From NCBI GenBank assembly GCA_902362715.1, contig CABIXN010000003.1, positions 362,336 through 426,335 on the forward strand: a DNA stretch of 64,000 bases. The letters run 5' to 3'. The DNA comes from Lachnospiraceae bacterium. GTDB taxonomy: Bacteria > Bacillota > Clostridia > Lachnospirales > Lachnospiraceae. A program made the position numbers and the translations under genes. Of this stretch, positions 26,441-35,720 are shown piece by piece. Under the pieces are notes generated by a model that saw only the letters and a program-made list of their open reading frames with translations, did not search any database and was not told the origin of the DNA. Every line of letters begins with the position of its first letter. Position 1 is the first letter of the stretch.

Positions 26441-27436
26441 ATGGTACTAACAGAAAAAGATCAGGGGTTATTAAAAAGGAAATTTGCCGGATTAGTAGTG
26501 AGCTGCGCCGGTGAAACGGAAAGGAATGAAGAGGAAAAAAAGAATAAAAAGTCCGTTTCCTGGCGTTATTTTTCCCTGAGTTCTAAAACAGGAAAGTTTT
26601 TATATCAGGCATTCCGGGATGAAGAATTGTTATTTATCCTGAGAAAAATAGCTGAAAAACTAAATCATTCTCCTTCGCAGAAGGAAGTTTTATGGGTATT
26701 CCGTGAATATATCAAAAAAAGATTTCAGAAATGGCCCTATGCGCTGGAGCGGGCAGGGTTATCCAAAGGAGCTGGAAAAGGAGGAAAAACACTGTCACAG
26801 GCACAGACAGAAGAACAAGAGAGGAAGGAAATTCTGGAAGAATTAAAAAATATGGCAGAGGTTAACGGTTATCTTCCACATCCTCATCAATGTCCAAAAT
26901 TAACAGAGAAAATAAAAAAATATTATGATTCCTGGGGGAAGGCGCTGTTGGATGCAGGCATTCCATCAGTCAGATACAGTGAGAAAACGGTGTATTCAAT
27001 ACCGGATTTGAATCAGGAGGAATGGACGCTTCTTCACAAACTCAGCGGTATATCCCGCAGGCTGGGACGGGCCCCTATGCATCATGAAATAGATGAAGAT
27101 GTAAAACGAAGGCTTCTGGAGCGCTGCGGTTCCTGGAGGAATGTGTTGTATCAGATTGGATTGGAACCGGTGGTAAGAATGAAGCCTTTTGACAAATGTT
27201 ACCTGGATTATCGGCAAAATCAAAATAAATCAAGGCACAGCCGTAATCTTCGCAATTGCTATTACCGGGTTTTAAATATGGATGAGCCAGCCAGAGCAGA
27301 TCTGGAAGCATTGAAAAAGAAAGCAGCCAAAGACGGAAAAATGCCTGAAAAAAATCAGGTGCCGGAGCCGGTTAGAAAACGTCTGCAGGATGCCTGCGGC
27401 TCCTGGGGAAATGTATTGTATCAGCTGAGAATTTAA
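26441..27436 (+). CDS. Protein with four homing-endonuclease-associated (HNH_repeat-like) repeats
   Basis: The 331-residue basic soluble protein is built from four ~50-residue repeats. Each is a helix, a G-x-x-P turn and an ending of the type SW-x-x-x-L-x-x-x-G: FQKWPYALERAGL, YDSWGKALLDAGI, CGSWRNVLYQIGL and CGSWGNVLYQLRI. This resembles the helical DNA-binding-like repeat found beside HNH homing endonucleases, but no nuclease domain is present. It is the first gene behind riboswitch copy 2, 25 bases before ecfT. A regulatory or nucleic-acid-binding role in B12 uptake is possible; nothing proves it. Confidence 0.75.
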   Translation: MVLTEKDQGLLKRKFAGLVVSCAGETERNEEEKKNKKSVSWRYFSLSSKTGKFLYQAFRDEELLFILRKIAEKLNHSPSQKEVLWVFREYIKKRFQKWPYALERAGLSKGAGKGGKTLSQAQTEEQERKEILEELKNMAEVNGYLPHPHQCPKLTEKIKKYYDSWGKALLDAGIPSVRYSEKTVYSIPDLNQEEWTLLHKLSGISRRLGRAPMHHEIDEDVKRRLLERCGSWRNVLYQIGLEPVVRMKPFDKCYLDYRQNQNKSRHSRNLRNCYYRVLNMDEPARADLEALKKKAAKDGKMPEKNQVPEPVRKRLQDACGSWGNVLYQLRI

Positions 27437-27460
27437 AAGATTGGGAGTTATATAGCGGTA

Positions 27461-28357
27461 ATGTTTGAGAATGAATTGGGAGAGAACTGTGAATTTGGAT
27501 GTTATCATCCTGCAGTCACAGCATGTTATTACATATTGGTGATAGGGATTACGATGTTTTCAATGTCACCGTTCTTTTTATGTGCCACGTTTTTCTTTGC
27601 GTGGTTGTATGCCGTTTTAATGCGTGGCAGAAAAGTGATAAAAAAGAATCTGATTATGCTGCTGACCATTGTTGTGCTGATGACGGCAATCAATACCTTT
27701 TTTACCCATAATGGAGAAACGGTTTTATTTTATATCAATCGAAACCGGATTACTCTGGAAGCATTTGTTTATGGTCTCAGTGCTTCCGTAATGCTGATTT
27801 CGGTGATGATCTGGTTTGAGAGTTTTCAGGCTCTGATGTCATCGGATAAGCTGATTTTTCTGTTTGGGAAATTTATACCTGTGATTGGTCTGGTAATCTC
27901 TATGATTTTCAGGTTTGTTCCGTTGTTGAAAAACAGATATGAAGAGATTTCCATGGGACAAAAATGTATGGGAAGAGGCGGACAAAAGGGACTGACAGCC
28001 AGAGTACGGCAGCTGGCAAAAGAGGTATCTATTTTAATTGCGTGGTCTTTAGAAGCATCTATTGAAAGTGCGGATTCTATGTCTGCCAGAGGATATGGAC
28101 TGCGTGGAAGAAGCAGCTTTCATTTGTTTAAAATGACCGGGCGGGATATCAGAATGCTGGTTTATATGGTCGCTGCCGGAGGAGTGGTCATTGCCGGAGG
28201 AGCCCTTGGAGAGACTACCATGGCATTCTATCCGAAGCTGATATGGAAGATACCCCATCCGGCAGTTTTTACAGCATTTCTGCTGCTACTGATACTGCCT
28301 CTTATCATTGATTTAGCAGGAGAGTATAAATGGAAAAAATCAATTTCAAAAATGTGA
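27461..28357 (+). CDS. ECF transporter transmembrane component EcfT
   Basis: The 298-residue integral membrane protein has about five to six hydrophobic helices and a cytoplasmic coupling region with SADSMSARGYGLRG, the Ala-Arg-Gly signature EcfT uses to contact the ATPases. EcfT links the ATPases to the substrate-binding S component. It overlaps the ATPase gene by 28 bases. The order T-ATPase-S differs from the common A-A'-T order of the shared housekeeping module, which points to a dedicated transporter. The cobalamin riboswitch upstream suggests the substrate is a corrinoid. Confidence 0.87.
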   Translation: MFENELGENCEFGCYHPAVTACYYILVIGITMFSMSPFFLCATFFFAWLYAVLMRGRKVIKKNLIMLLTIVVLMTAINTFFTHNGETVLFYINRNRITLEAFVYGLSASVMLISVMIWFESFQALMSSDKLIFLFGKFIPVIGLVISMIFRFVPLLKNRYEEISMGQKCMGRGGQKGLTARVRQLAKEVSILIAWSLEASIESADSMSARGYGLRGRSSFHLFKMTGRDIRMLVYMVAAGGVVIAGGALGETTMAFYPKLIWKIPHPAVFTAFLLLLILPLIIDLAGEYKWKKSISKM

Positions 28358-30084
28358 CATTTCAATATCCGCTGGCAGAGAAGCCGGCGTTGAAACAGGT
28401 GTCTTTTCAGGTAAAGCCCTCTGAATTTATTGTTGTCTGCGGAAAATCCGGCTGTGGGAAGAGTACGCTGCTGCGTCATCTGAAGAAAAATCTGATGCCG
28501 TATGGCCAGCGGAGCGGGGAAATTTTGTATGAAGGAATTGCCATTGAACAGCTGGATGACAGAAGAAGTGCTTCCGAGATCGGTTTTGTACAGCAGAATC
28601 CCGATCATCAGCTGGTAACAGATAAGGTCTGGCATGAACTGGCATTTGGTCTGGAGAGTCTTGGACTGCCGGTAAAAGTAATAAAACGCAGAGTGGCTGA
28701 GATGACAAGCTATTTTGGAATACAGACCTGGTTCCGAAAAGATGTCAGCCAGCTTTCCGGAGGCCAGAAGCAGCTGTTGAATCTGGCATCTGTTATGGCC
28801 ATGCAGCCTCAGATACTGATTCTGGATGAACCGGCTTCTCAGCTGGACCCAATAGCAGCCTCGGATTTTCTTCAGACAGTATATAAAATCAACCGGGATC
28901 TTGGGACAACTGTGATTATATCCGAGCATCGTCTGGAAGAAGTATTTCCTATGGCGGACCGGGTGATGGTTATGGATTCCGGAGAAATTGCGGCTTTTGA
29001 TACACCGGGAAGAATCGGACATATTTTATCCGGTGACGGCAAGTCAGAACCGCATCCCATGTTTTTTGGCCTGCCGGCGGTTATGCGTATGTTTGAACCA
29101 CTGGAACATATCAGGGAAAATACTCCGCTGACAATCCGGGAAGGACGGATTCATATGGAAGAGTTTTTAGCGAATCTTCCGGAAGAAAAAAAAGCAGAAA
29201 CGGCAGATACCGGGGCAATTTGGACAAAAGAGACAAAAAGAAAAGAAAAGCAGGCAGGGAAAGCTCTGAGGGAGAGCCGTTTAAAAAATAAGACAGATGC
29301 GGCCATTGTGTTAAAGGATCTCTGGTTTCGATATGAGAAAAAGCTGCCGGATGTTTTGAGAGGTCTTTCTTTTGAGGTGAAAAAGGGAGAATGGTATTGT
29401 CTCCTTGGCGGAAACGGAACGGGGAAAAGTACGACTTTAAAAGCAATCTGCAATGCCATAACACCCCAGCGGGGCAGGATTACAGTAGATGGCATAACGG
29501 TGAAAAAAGAGACGGAGGCACAGCTGTTTGATCATCGACTGGCCATGGTTCCCCAGAATCCGCAGTCTTTGTTTACCGAGATTACAGTGGAAGAGGAACT
29601 GCTTGAAGGGATGGCATTTATCCCTTATGATGCGGAAACTAAGATAAAAAATGTGGAACGTATGCTTGATATGATGGGGATTGCGCATCTTAGAAAAGCA
29701 AATCCATATGATCTGTCAGGAGGAGAACAGCAGAGACTGGCCATCGGTAAAATTCTGCTGCTAAAACCCTCTGTCCTTCTGATGGATGAGCCAACCAAAG
29801 GACTGGACCCGTTTTTTAAAAGGAATCTTGCAAAAATACTTGGCCAGCTTAAAAGTCAGGGTGTGACCATCTTTATGGTCAGCCATGATATCGAATTCTG
29901 TGCAGCTTATGCAGATGTCTGTGCTATGTTTTTTGACGGCGAAATTGTAGCCCAGGCGCCTCCGGCAGAATTTTTTGCCGGAAATAATTTTTATACAACT
30001 ACAGCCAATAAAATTGTCCGGAAGTGGCATCCGGAAATGGTAACGTGCGAGGAGGTAACCAGGTGGCTTCAGGAACTGATCTGA
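28330..30084 (+). CDS. ECF transporter fused double ATPase (EcfA-EcfA')
   Basis: A single 584-residue polypeptide carries both nucleotide-binding domains. The first (about 5-235) has GKSGCGKSTLL, a Q-loop, LSGGQKQLL and LILDEPASQLDP. A charged linker of about 80 residues follows. The second (about 325-575) has GGNGTGKSTTL, LSGGEQQRLAIG and LLMDEPTKGLDP. Both sites keep Walker A, signature, Walker B and the switch His (SEH, SHD), so both should hydrolyse ATP. AGGAG precedes the ATG, which lies inside the end of ecfT. Confidence 0.93.
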   Translation: MEKINFKNVTFQYPLAEKPALKQVSFQVKPSEFIVVCGKSGCGKSTLLRHLKKNLMPYGQRSGEILYEGIAIEQLDDRRSASEIGFVQQNPDHQLVTDKVWHELAFGLESLGLPVKVIKRRVAEMTSYFGIQTWFRKDVSQLSGGQKQLLNLASVMAMQPQILILDEPASQLDPIAASDFLQTVYKINRDLGTTVIISEHRLEEVFPMADRVMVMDSGEIAAFDTPGRIGHILSGDGKSEPHPMFFGLPAVMRMFEPLEHIRENTPLTIREGRIHMEEFLANLPEEKKAETADTGAIWTKETKRKEKQAGKALRESRLKNKTDAAIVLKDLWFRYEKKLPDVLRGLSFEVKKGEWYCLLGGNGTGKSTTLKAICNAITPQRGRITVDGITVKKETEAQLFDHRLAMVPQNPQSLFTEITVEEELLEGMAFIPYDAETKIKNVERMLDMMGIAHLRKANPYDLSGGEQQRLAIGKILLLKPSVLLMDEPTKGLDPFFKRNLAKILGQLKSQGVTIFMVSHDIEFCAAYADVCAMFFDGEIVAQAPPAEFFAGNNFYTTTANKIVRKWHPEMVTCEEVTRWLQELI

Positions 30085-31001
30085 CCCTGCGTCAGAAAAT
30101 TGAAAAAAAGCGGCTTAAAGTGGCTGTAATTATGATATTTATTGCGATACCGTTGGTGATGTTTCTGGGTTTTTCATTTTTGCCGGAAAGCTGGTATATG
30201 GTCTTAAGTGCTGTGGTGCTGATTTTAACCATGGCGCCGTTTTTTATGGTATTTGAAAACCGGAAGCCCAGAGCAAGGGAAATTGTTTTGCTGGCCATGA
30301 TGTGTGCGCTGACAGTAGTGTCACATATTTTCTGTCATATTGTTTTTCCCATTCAGATCGGTACGGCTATGATTATTATCGCCGGAATATCCTTAGGACC
30401 GGAAGCAGGATTTTTGATCGGCGCCATGTCAAGATTTGTCTGCAATTTCTACATGGGCCAGGGTCCCTGGACTCCCTGGCAGATGTTCTGCTGGGGACTG
30501 CTGGGATTTCTTGCCGGTCTTGCATTTAACAGAAATAATACAGAGTCTGTAAAATCCAGGAATTTTAAGGTGATTATGGGTCCTGTTCTGGCAATGGCTT
30601 TTGCTTTTGGAGCTGCGTATCTCAGTTATCTGATCTGGCCGGGGGAGGATGGGACATTTGTTGGATGGAGGCTGTATGTATTTGGCGCTGCAGGACTTTT
30701 GGCCGGAGTAATACTGCAGAAAAAACGTCTGCCTGTAGACGGACTGACCCTGGCGTTGTTTACATTTTTTACTACATTTGTCATCTATGGCGGGATTATG
30801 AATATCAGTAAGATGATATTATCCGTCAGTCAGCCCGGCGGAGAGGCCATGAGCTTGGATGCACTCCGGGTGCTGTATATTACGGGAGCGCCCTATGATT
30901 TTATGCATGCGGGAACAGCCACATTATGCGTATTTATATTTGGAAACAGTATGATTAAAAAGCTGGAGCGGATTAAAATCAAGTACGGAATTTATAAATA
31001 G
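30063..31001 (+). CDS. ECF transporter S component, probable cobalamin/corrinoid binder
   Basis: The 312-residue membrane protein is assigned a GTG start at 30063 because AGGAGG (30050-30055) lies 7-8 bases before it; an upstream in-frame GTG (30024) has no such site. Two N-terminal helices precede a core with AREIVLLAMMCALTVVSH and GPEAGFLIGAMSRFVCNF, typical of ECF S components, and about six membrane helices. It overlaps the ATPase gene end by 22 bases. Substrate is inferred from the cobalamin riboswitch and the DUF4430 neighbours, not from known binding residues. Confidence 0.85.
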   Translation: MASGTDLTLRQKIEKKRLKVAVIMIFIAIPLVMFLGFSFLPESWYMVLSAVVLILTMAPFFMVFENRKPRAREIVLLAMMCALTVVSHIFCHIVFPIQIGTAMIIIAGISLGPEAGFLIGAMSRFVCNFYMGQGPWTPWQMFCWGLLGFLAGLAFNRNNTESVKSRNFKVIMGPVLAMAFAFGAAYLSYLIWPGEDGTFVGWRLYVFGAAGLLAGVILQKKRLPVDGLTLALFTFFTTFVIYGGIMNISKMILSVSQPGGEAMSLDALRVLYITGAPYDFMHAGTATLCVFIFGNSMIKKLERIKIKYGIYK

Positions 31002-31057
31002 TAAAACATGTGAATCAGAAAATATAGAAATAAAAATCTTTTAAAAAAGAGGCAGGT

Positions 31058-31600
31058 ATGGATAAAGATTTTGAAAAAAAAGTAAAAGGAAAAAAAAGAC
31101 GGAATATTGCACTGACAGCGGTAATACTGGCAGCAGCTGCTGTCTGTATTCTGGTGCCGCTGCTGCAGAAGGGAAGAGACGGAAGGCCTGTAGAAGTATC
31201 TCTGGAAATCCGATGCGATGAACTTTCTGAGGATATGTCAAAGCTGAAAGATAAGAATCTGACAGAGTATGTGCCGGAGGACGGAACGATTCTGAAGAAA
31301 GAAACAGTTCAGACAACATCCGGCTCAACGGTTCTGGATGTTCTGGATGAGGTCTGCAGAGAAAAGAATATTCAGATTGAATATTCCTATACACCCGGTT
31401 ACGACTCCTATTATGTGGAAGGAATCAATTATCTGTATGAGTTTGACGGTGGAAGATTAAGCGGCTGGTCCTATACGGTGGATGGAGAATCGCCCCGGGT
31501 GGGGTGCTCCAAGTATCAGTTAAAAGGCGGCGAAGAGATTGTATGGAATTATACCTGCGGACTTCCCAAAGGTGCAGATGGAGGTAAATCAGATGAATAA
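31058..31600 (+). CDS. Membrane-anchored DUF4430 (transcobalamin C-terminal-like) protein
   Basis: The 180-residue protein has a basic N-terminus, one hydrophobic helix (about 18-36) with no clear cleavage site or lipobox, then one DUF4430 domain. Visible elements are VSLEIRCDEL, YVPEDGTIL, GSTVLDVLDEV, GGRLSGWSYTVDGE and GGEEIVWNYT. In animals this fold is the beta domain that closes over cobalamin in transcobalamin and intrinsic factor. Placed directly after the S component and tethered outside the membrane, it could hand B12 to the transporter. Its stop overlaps the MoxR start. Confidence 0.88.
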   Translation: MDKDFEKKVKGKKRRNIALTAVILAAAAVCILVPLLQKGRDGRPVEVSLEIRCDELSEDMSKLKDKNLTEYVPEDGTILKKETVQTTSGSTVLDVLDEVCREKNIQIEYSYTPGYDSYYVEGINYLYEFDGGRLSGWSYTVDGESPRVGCSKYQLKGGEEIVWNYTCGLPKGADGGKSDE

Positions 31601-32549
31601 GACACAGGTGAATGAAAAGCTTTATGCTGTTAAGAAAGAGGTTTCCAGGGCGGTTGTGGGAAAAGAGGAAATTGTAGAAAAGGTCCTGACAGCCATACTG
31701 GCGGGAGGGCATATTTTACTGGAGGATATTCCCGGAGTGGGAAAAACAACTCTTGCGCTGGCATTCAGCAGAGCTATGGGACTTCAGTTTCAGCGGGTAC
31801 AGTTTACGCCGGATGTAGTTCCCTCTGATATTACAGGGTTTACTATGTATGATAAAGCAAGCGGAAGCTTTCAGTATCATCCGGGAGCTGCCATGTGTAA
31901 TTTTTTCCTGGCGGATGAAATCAACCGTACTTCCAGCAAGACACAATCGTCATTGTTAGAGGTGATGCAGGAAGGAAAGGTTACTGTGGATGGAGAAACA
32001 CATATTCTGCCCCGTCCGTTTGTGGTAATGGCAACACAAAATCCCATTGGTACTGCCGGAACCCAGATGCTGCCGGAGGCTCAGCTGGATCGGTTTATGA
32101 TAAAGCTGTCCATGGGATATCCGGATTTTGAGGCACAGGTGCATATCCTGAAAGACAGAGAAAAAGAGGATCCTCTGACGCTTATAGAGCCGGTAATTTC
32201 CGGGGAAGAGGTCCTGGAGATGATAGAGCATGTCAAAAATATTTATGTGGATGACAAATTATATCACTATATTACCATGCTGGCAGAAGAGACAAGAAAG
32301 CATGAGTATGTAAAGCTTGGAGTCAGTCCCCGCGGGGCGATTTCCCTTTGCGGTATGGCAAAAGCAGGGGCCTGCGTTAAAGGGAGAGATTATGTGGTTC
32401 CTGAGGATATCAGCAGAGTATTTAAGGATGTCTGCAGACACCGCCTGATTCTGCATCCTAAGGCAGCACTGTCTGACATGGATGCAGACGGCATTTTGGA
32501 TGAAATATTAGAGAAAACATCAGCGCCCAAGCTGGATCCCGGAGCCTGA
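31593..32549 (+). CDS. MoxR-family AAA+ ATPase
   Basis: The 318-residue cytoplasmic ATPase starts at 31593, where TGGAGG lies 8 bases upstream, and overlaps the DUF4430 stop (ATGAATAA). It shows VVGKEEIVEKVL, Walker A GVGKTTLA, Walker B FLADEINRTSSKTQS, ATQNPIGTAGT and sensor-type PEAQLDRFM. MoxR proteins act as chaperone-like assembly factors, commonly beside DUF58 and transglutaminase-like genes, as here. In this operon it may mature or position the surface cobalamin-binding proteins. Confidence 0.92.
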   Translation: MNKTQVNEKLYAVKKEVSRAVVGKEEIVEKVLTAILAGGHILLEDIPGVGKTTLALAFSRAMGLQFQRVQFTPDVVPSDITGFTMYDKASGSFQYHPGAAMCNFFLADEINRTSSKTQSSLLEVMQEGKVTVDGETHILPRPFVVMATQNPIGTAGTQMLPEAQLDRFMIKLSMGYPDFEAQVHILKDREKEDPLTLIEPVISGEEVLEMIEHVKNIYVDDKLYHYITMLAEETRKHEYVKLGVSPRGAISLCGMAKAGACVKGRDYVVPEDISRVFKDVCRHRLILHPKAALSDMDADGILDEILEKTSAPKLDPGA

Positions 32550-32551
32550 AA

Positions 32552-33673
32552 ATGAAAAAGACAAAGAATAAAAAGAGATATACCGGAAAACGGTCCTTTC
32601 TAATCTGGCTGATATTTCTTATTACTTCTGTTTTGCTGTATTTTATCACAGATTCTGATTTTCCGGGTTTTCTGATTGTATTGCTCCTGATCTATCTGGC
32701 AGCAGGAGTGCTGATGACAGCTGTTACCGGGAAAAAAATTTCCGTAAAGTTTGGCGGAGACGGTTCGGGAGGAAAGAATCAGACAGGACATCTTATACTG
32801 ACCATTAAAAATGACAGTGTACTGCCCGTATTTTTGTGCAGGGCAGAGATTTTGACTGAGAATGTTCTTACCGGAACAGATCAGGTGACAGATTTGAAAT
32901 TTTCTGTGATGCCGAAAGGGAAAAAGATAATTTCCTTTCACTGCGGCGATGGATATTGCGGCTGCCTGCATATTGATATACAGCGCATGGCAGTATCAGA
33001 CCCTTTGATGCTTTTTGAAAAGAAGCGCAGCATTACAGGCAGCTGGGAATATTATGTACAGCCGTCTATGGGCGGAATGGATTTATCAAAGGAGGAGCTC
33101 AGCCAGTATGATATGGAAAGCTATCGTTACTCTTCTGATAAAAAAGGGGATGATCCCAGCGAGACATTTGATGTAAGGTCCTATCTTCCGGGAGACAGCA
33201 TAAAAAGCATTCACTGGAAGCTGTCAGGAAAAATGGATGATATTGTGATCCGTGAACCGGGGCTGCCGGTGGAAAACAGCCTGATGATCCTTTTAGATAA
33301 ACGAAAGATTGATGTGTCAGATCCTGATCCTGAACAGATTGATAAGACCACAGAGCTGTTTTTAAATCTTTCCTTTGCGGCAGTCTCACAGGGAATCGGT
33401 CATACGGTGGGATGGTTTAACTATGCAAAGGACTGCTTCGAAAGCAGAAAAATTAGTACGACAGAGGATGTGTTTCGGATGCTTCCCGGTCTGCTTAAGA
33501 GTCCGTGCCAAGTGGATGAGATAACTTTAGCAGACAGGTTTATGGCTGCAGATCTGGAAAAAAATTACGCCAGCTATCTGTATGTGACGGCGGGAGGTAC
33601 CGATGCAGAGTCAGAGGTGGAAAGGCTGAGTTATTATGGAAAAGTTACTGTATACAGACCACAAAATATCTGA
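32552..33673 (+). CDS. DUF58 protein (MoxR partner)
   Basis: The 373-residue protein has two N-terminal membrane helices (about 16-62), a beta-rich segment and the DUF58 signature: FDVRSYLPGDSIKSIHWKLS followed by IVIREPG. DUF58 proteins carry a von Willebrand A-like region and work with MoxR ATPases. It begins 2 bases after the moxR stop and overlaps the next gene by 38 bases, so the MoxR-DUF58-transglutaminase trio is translated as a unit. Confidence 0.9.
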   Translation: MKKTKNKKRYTGKRSFLIWLIFLITSVLLYFITDSDFPGFLIVLLLIYLAAGVLMTAVTGKKISVKFGGDGSGGKNQTGHLILTIKNDSVLPVFLCRAEILTENVLTGTDQVTDLKFSVMPKGKKIISFHCGDGYCGCLHIDIQRMAVSDPLMLFEKKRSITGSWEYYVQPSMGGMDLSKEELSQYDMESYRYSSDKKGDDPSETFDVRSYLPGDSIKSIHWKLSGKMDDIVIREPGLPVENSLMILLDKRKIDVSDPDPEQIDKTTELFLNLSFAAVSQGIGHTVGWFNYAKDCFESRKISTTEDVFRMLPGLLKSPCQVDEITLADRFMAADLEKNYASYLYVTAGGTDAESEVERLSYYGKVTVYRPQNI

Positions 33674-35720
33674 TGGCAGAGTCCGCAGCGTAAAAGAAGC
33701 TGCTGCGGCAGCTTTGCTCAGTCTGGGCGTGTGCTTCTGTCTGGGAGATCTGTTTGAACTGTCCGGAGCCTTTGAAAGCCCGGGAACTGTTCTCGGAGGC
33801 CTGATACGCCTTTGGAATCAGGCGGTACAGGTTCTTGGCAGTTCTGATTATGTAATACTGCAAAATCTTGCGGGAGAGTCAAACGGAAGCGGACTATTTG
33901 TGTTCATCGCTTTTGCAGCTATTGCTTTTGCGGCGTTTTTCTTAATAAAAAGCCGTAAAAAATGGACGCTGTTGATTTTTGTGATTCCTGTCTGCCTGAT
34001 CAATATATTTTTTTCTCTGAGAATTAGTGCTTTTGGAATTGCGCTGCTGGCAGCAGCGGCATTGCTGTATTTATCCTGTATGCAGTGGGAAGGCCAGGGA
34101 TTCTGGTGGCAGCTGCTGCTGGCAGCGGCAGTGGTATTGATATCCGCAGCGGCAATGAAACTTCCGGGTATTTCAGGATTATTAAAAAAACCTCAGCAGG
34201 TAAAAGCGGTATCAGAATCAGTGTCAGAGTCCGTTAAGAATCTTTATTATGGAGAAAATCCTCTGGGCAGCGGAGATCTTACCAGAAGTGAGCGGATGGC
34301 GGGGGAAGAAACTGCACTGAAGATTCGCATGAGTGATCCGGAATCTCTGTATCTTCGGGGGTTTGTAGGTGAAATTTATACCGGTGACAGCTGGGATACG
34401 CTTTCAACCGGTACCTATTACGGTTCAGAAAATCTGATGTATTGGCTGAAAGAGCTGGGATTTAATACACTGGGTCAGCTGGGACAGGCTTTGGAGCTGA
34501 CAACTGAGGAGGAAAAAGAAAATCATATACAGGTGGATGTGGAAAATGCTGACAGGCGTTATGCGTATATCCCTTATGAAATTTCGGAGTTGTCTGTTGA
34601 CAAGAGCCGTAACTGGGGAGGAAGCTTTGTTACTTCCCGAAAGTTTGGCCGGCTTTCTTCTTATGATTACACAGCAGGTGAAAATGCGGTAAAGGACTGG
34701 ACAAAGACAGCAGCAGTTATGTTTACAAATGCTGCAGACAAAGGCCGTGCAGATGAGATTACCTCTTATCTTACTTTTGAGAGTTATTACAATGAGCTGG
34801 TATATAAAAATGATACCTATCTGTCAGAAAGTGATAAGGAACTGATCAGTGAATATCTGGGTCCCAGCGGAGATCAGTCTAAAGGGCACATTGAGTATAA
34901 AGAGGCAATTAACAGAATCAAAACATATCTGAATGAGTCTTTTATATATACAGAATATCCGGGACCGCTTAACAGCAGCGGAGGAGCGCTGGAGAGCTTT
35001 TTATCATCCGGAAAAGGATCGGATGTACAGTATGCCACCGCAGCAGTTATGATGTTTCGCTATTACGGGATTCCGGCCCGGTATGTAGAAGGATATCTGG
35101 TAACACCGGAAGACGTGAAAGGCATAACATCGGAGGATACAATAGAAATTCCTCAGAGCCGTGCTCATGCCTGGGCAGAAATCTATGTGGACGGAATTGG
35201 TTTTGTACCGGTTGAGGTTTGTCCGGAGTATGAAGGGATTATGGAAGAGGCGGATATGACTGTTGGAATATCCAATAATACACTGATTCGCCCCTTTGAG
35301 GATACTTCTGACAATAGCCAGAACAGTCAGAATGAGCTGCGGGACGGCGGCGATGACGACAGGCAGCCAACGGATATTTATCTGATTTTGGCGGTTATTT
35401 TAATTGCCGCAGTAATTGTCTTTGTGCTAATTCTGCTTTTGAGAAACTTTTTTGGGAAGCTTAAGAAGGCATTGAAAAAAAGACGTTTAATCATAAAGGC
35501 GGAGCCGAAGACTGCGGTCAGTGCAATTTATGGATATATGGAGCAGGAAGGTTATCCGGTAAGTGAAGCAATACGGGCCCTTGGAAACCGGGCGGCATAC
35601 AGCAGAGATGAGATCCGGGAAGAAGACCGTAAGTGGATGCTGGAAGAATATAAAAGATTAAAGAAGGAGAGGACAAAATGGGATATGCACAAAAAAAGTT
35701 CAAAACAGCTGCAGGGGTGA
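33636..35720 (+). CDS. Transglutaminase-like membrane protein with missing catalytic Cys
   Basis: The 694-residue protein has an N-terminal block of about five membrane helices, a large extracellular part, and a C-terminal helix (IYLILAVILIAAVIVFVLIL region) before a cytoplasmic tail. The transglutaminase core is plain from RYYGIPARYVEGYLV and AHAWAEIYVDGIGFVPVEVCP. Where active members have G-x-C-x-x-[FY]-A, this protein has GSDVQYA, so Asp463 replaces the nucleophile. His511 is kept, and the usual Asp is Glu in FVPVEV. It is probably a non-enzymatic binding or scaffold protein in this operon. Confidence 0.85.
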   Translation: MEKLLYTDHKISDGRVRSVKEAAAAALLSLGVCFCLGDLFELSGAFESPGTVLGGLIRLWNQAVQVLGSSDYVILQNLAGESNGSGLFVFIAFAAIAFAAFFLIKSRKKWTLLIFVIPVCLINIFFSLRISAFGIALLAAAALLYLSCMQWEGQGFWWQLLLAAAVVLISAAAMKLPGISGLLKKPQQVKAVSESVSESVKNLYYGENPLGSGDLTRSERMAGEETALKIRMSDPESLYLRGFVGEIYTGDSWDTLSTGTYYGSENLMYWLKELGFNTLGQLGQALELTTEEEKENHIQVDVENADRRYAYIPYEISELSVDKSRNWGGSFVTSRKFGRLSSYDYTAGENAVKDWTKTAAVMFTNAADKGRADEITSYLTFESYYNELVYKNDTYLSESDKELISEYLGPSGDQSKGHIEYKEAINRIKTYLNESFIYTEYPGPLNSSGGALESFLSSGKGSDVQYATAAVMMFRYYGIPARYVEGYLVTPEDVKGITSEDTIEIPQSRAHAWAEIYVDGIGFVPVEVCPEYEGIMEEADMTVGISNNTLIRPFEDTSDNSQNSQNELRDGGDDDRQPTDIYLILAVILIAAVIVFVLILLLRNFFGKLKKALKKRRLIIKAEPKTAVSAIYGYMEQEGYPVSEAIRALGNRAAYSRDEIREEDRKWMLEEYKRLKKERTKWDMHKKSSKQLQG

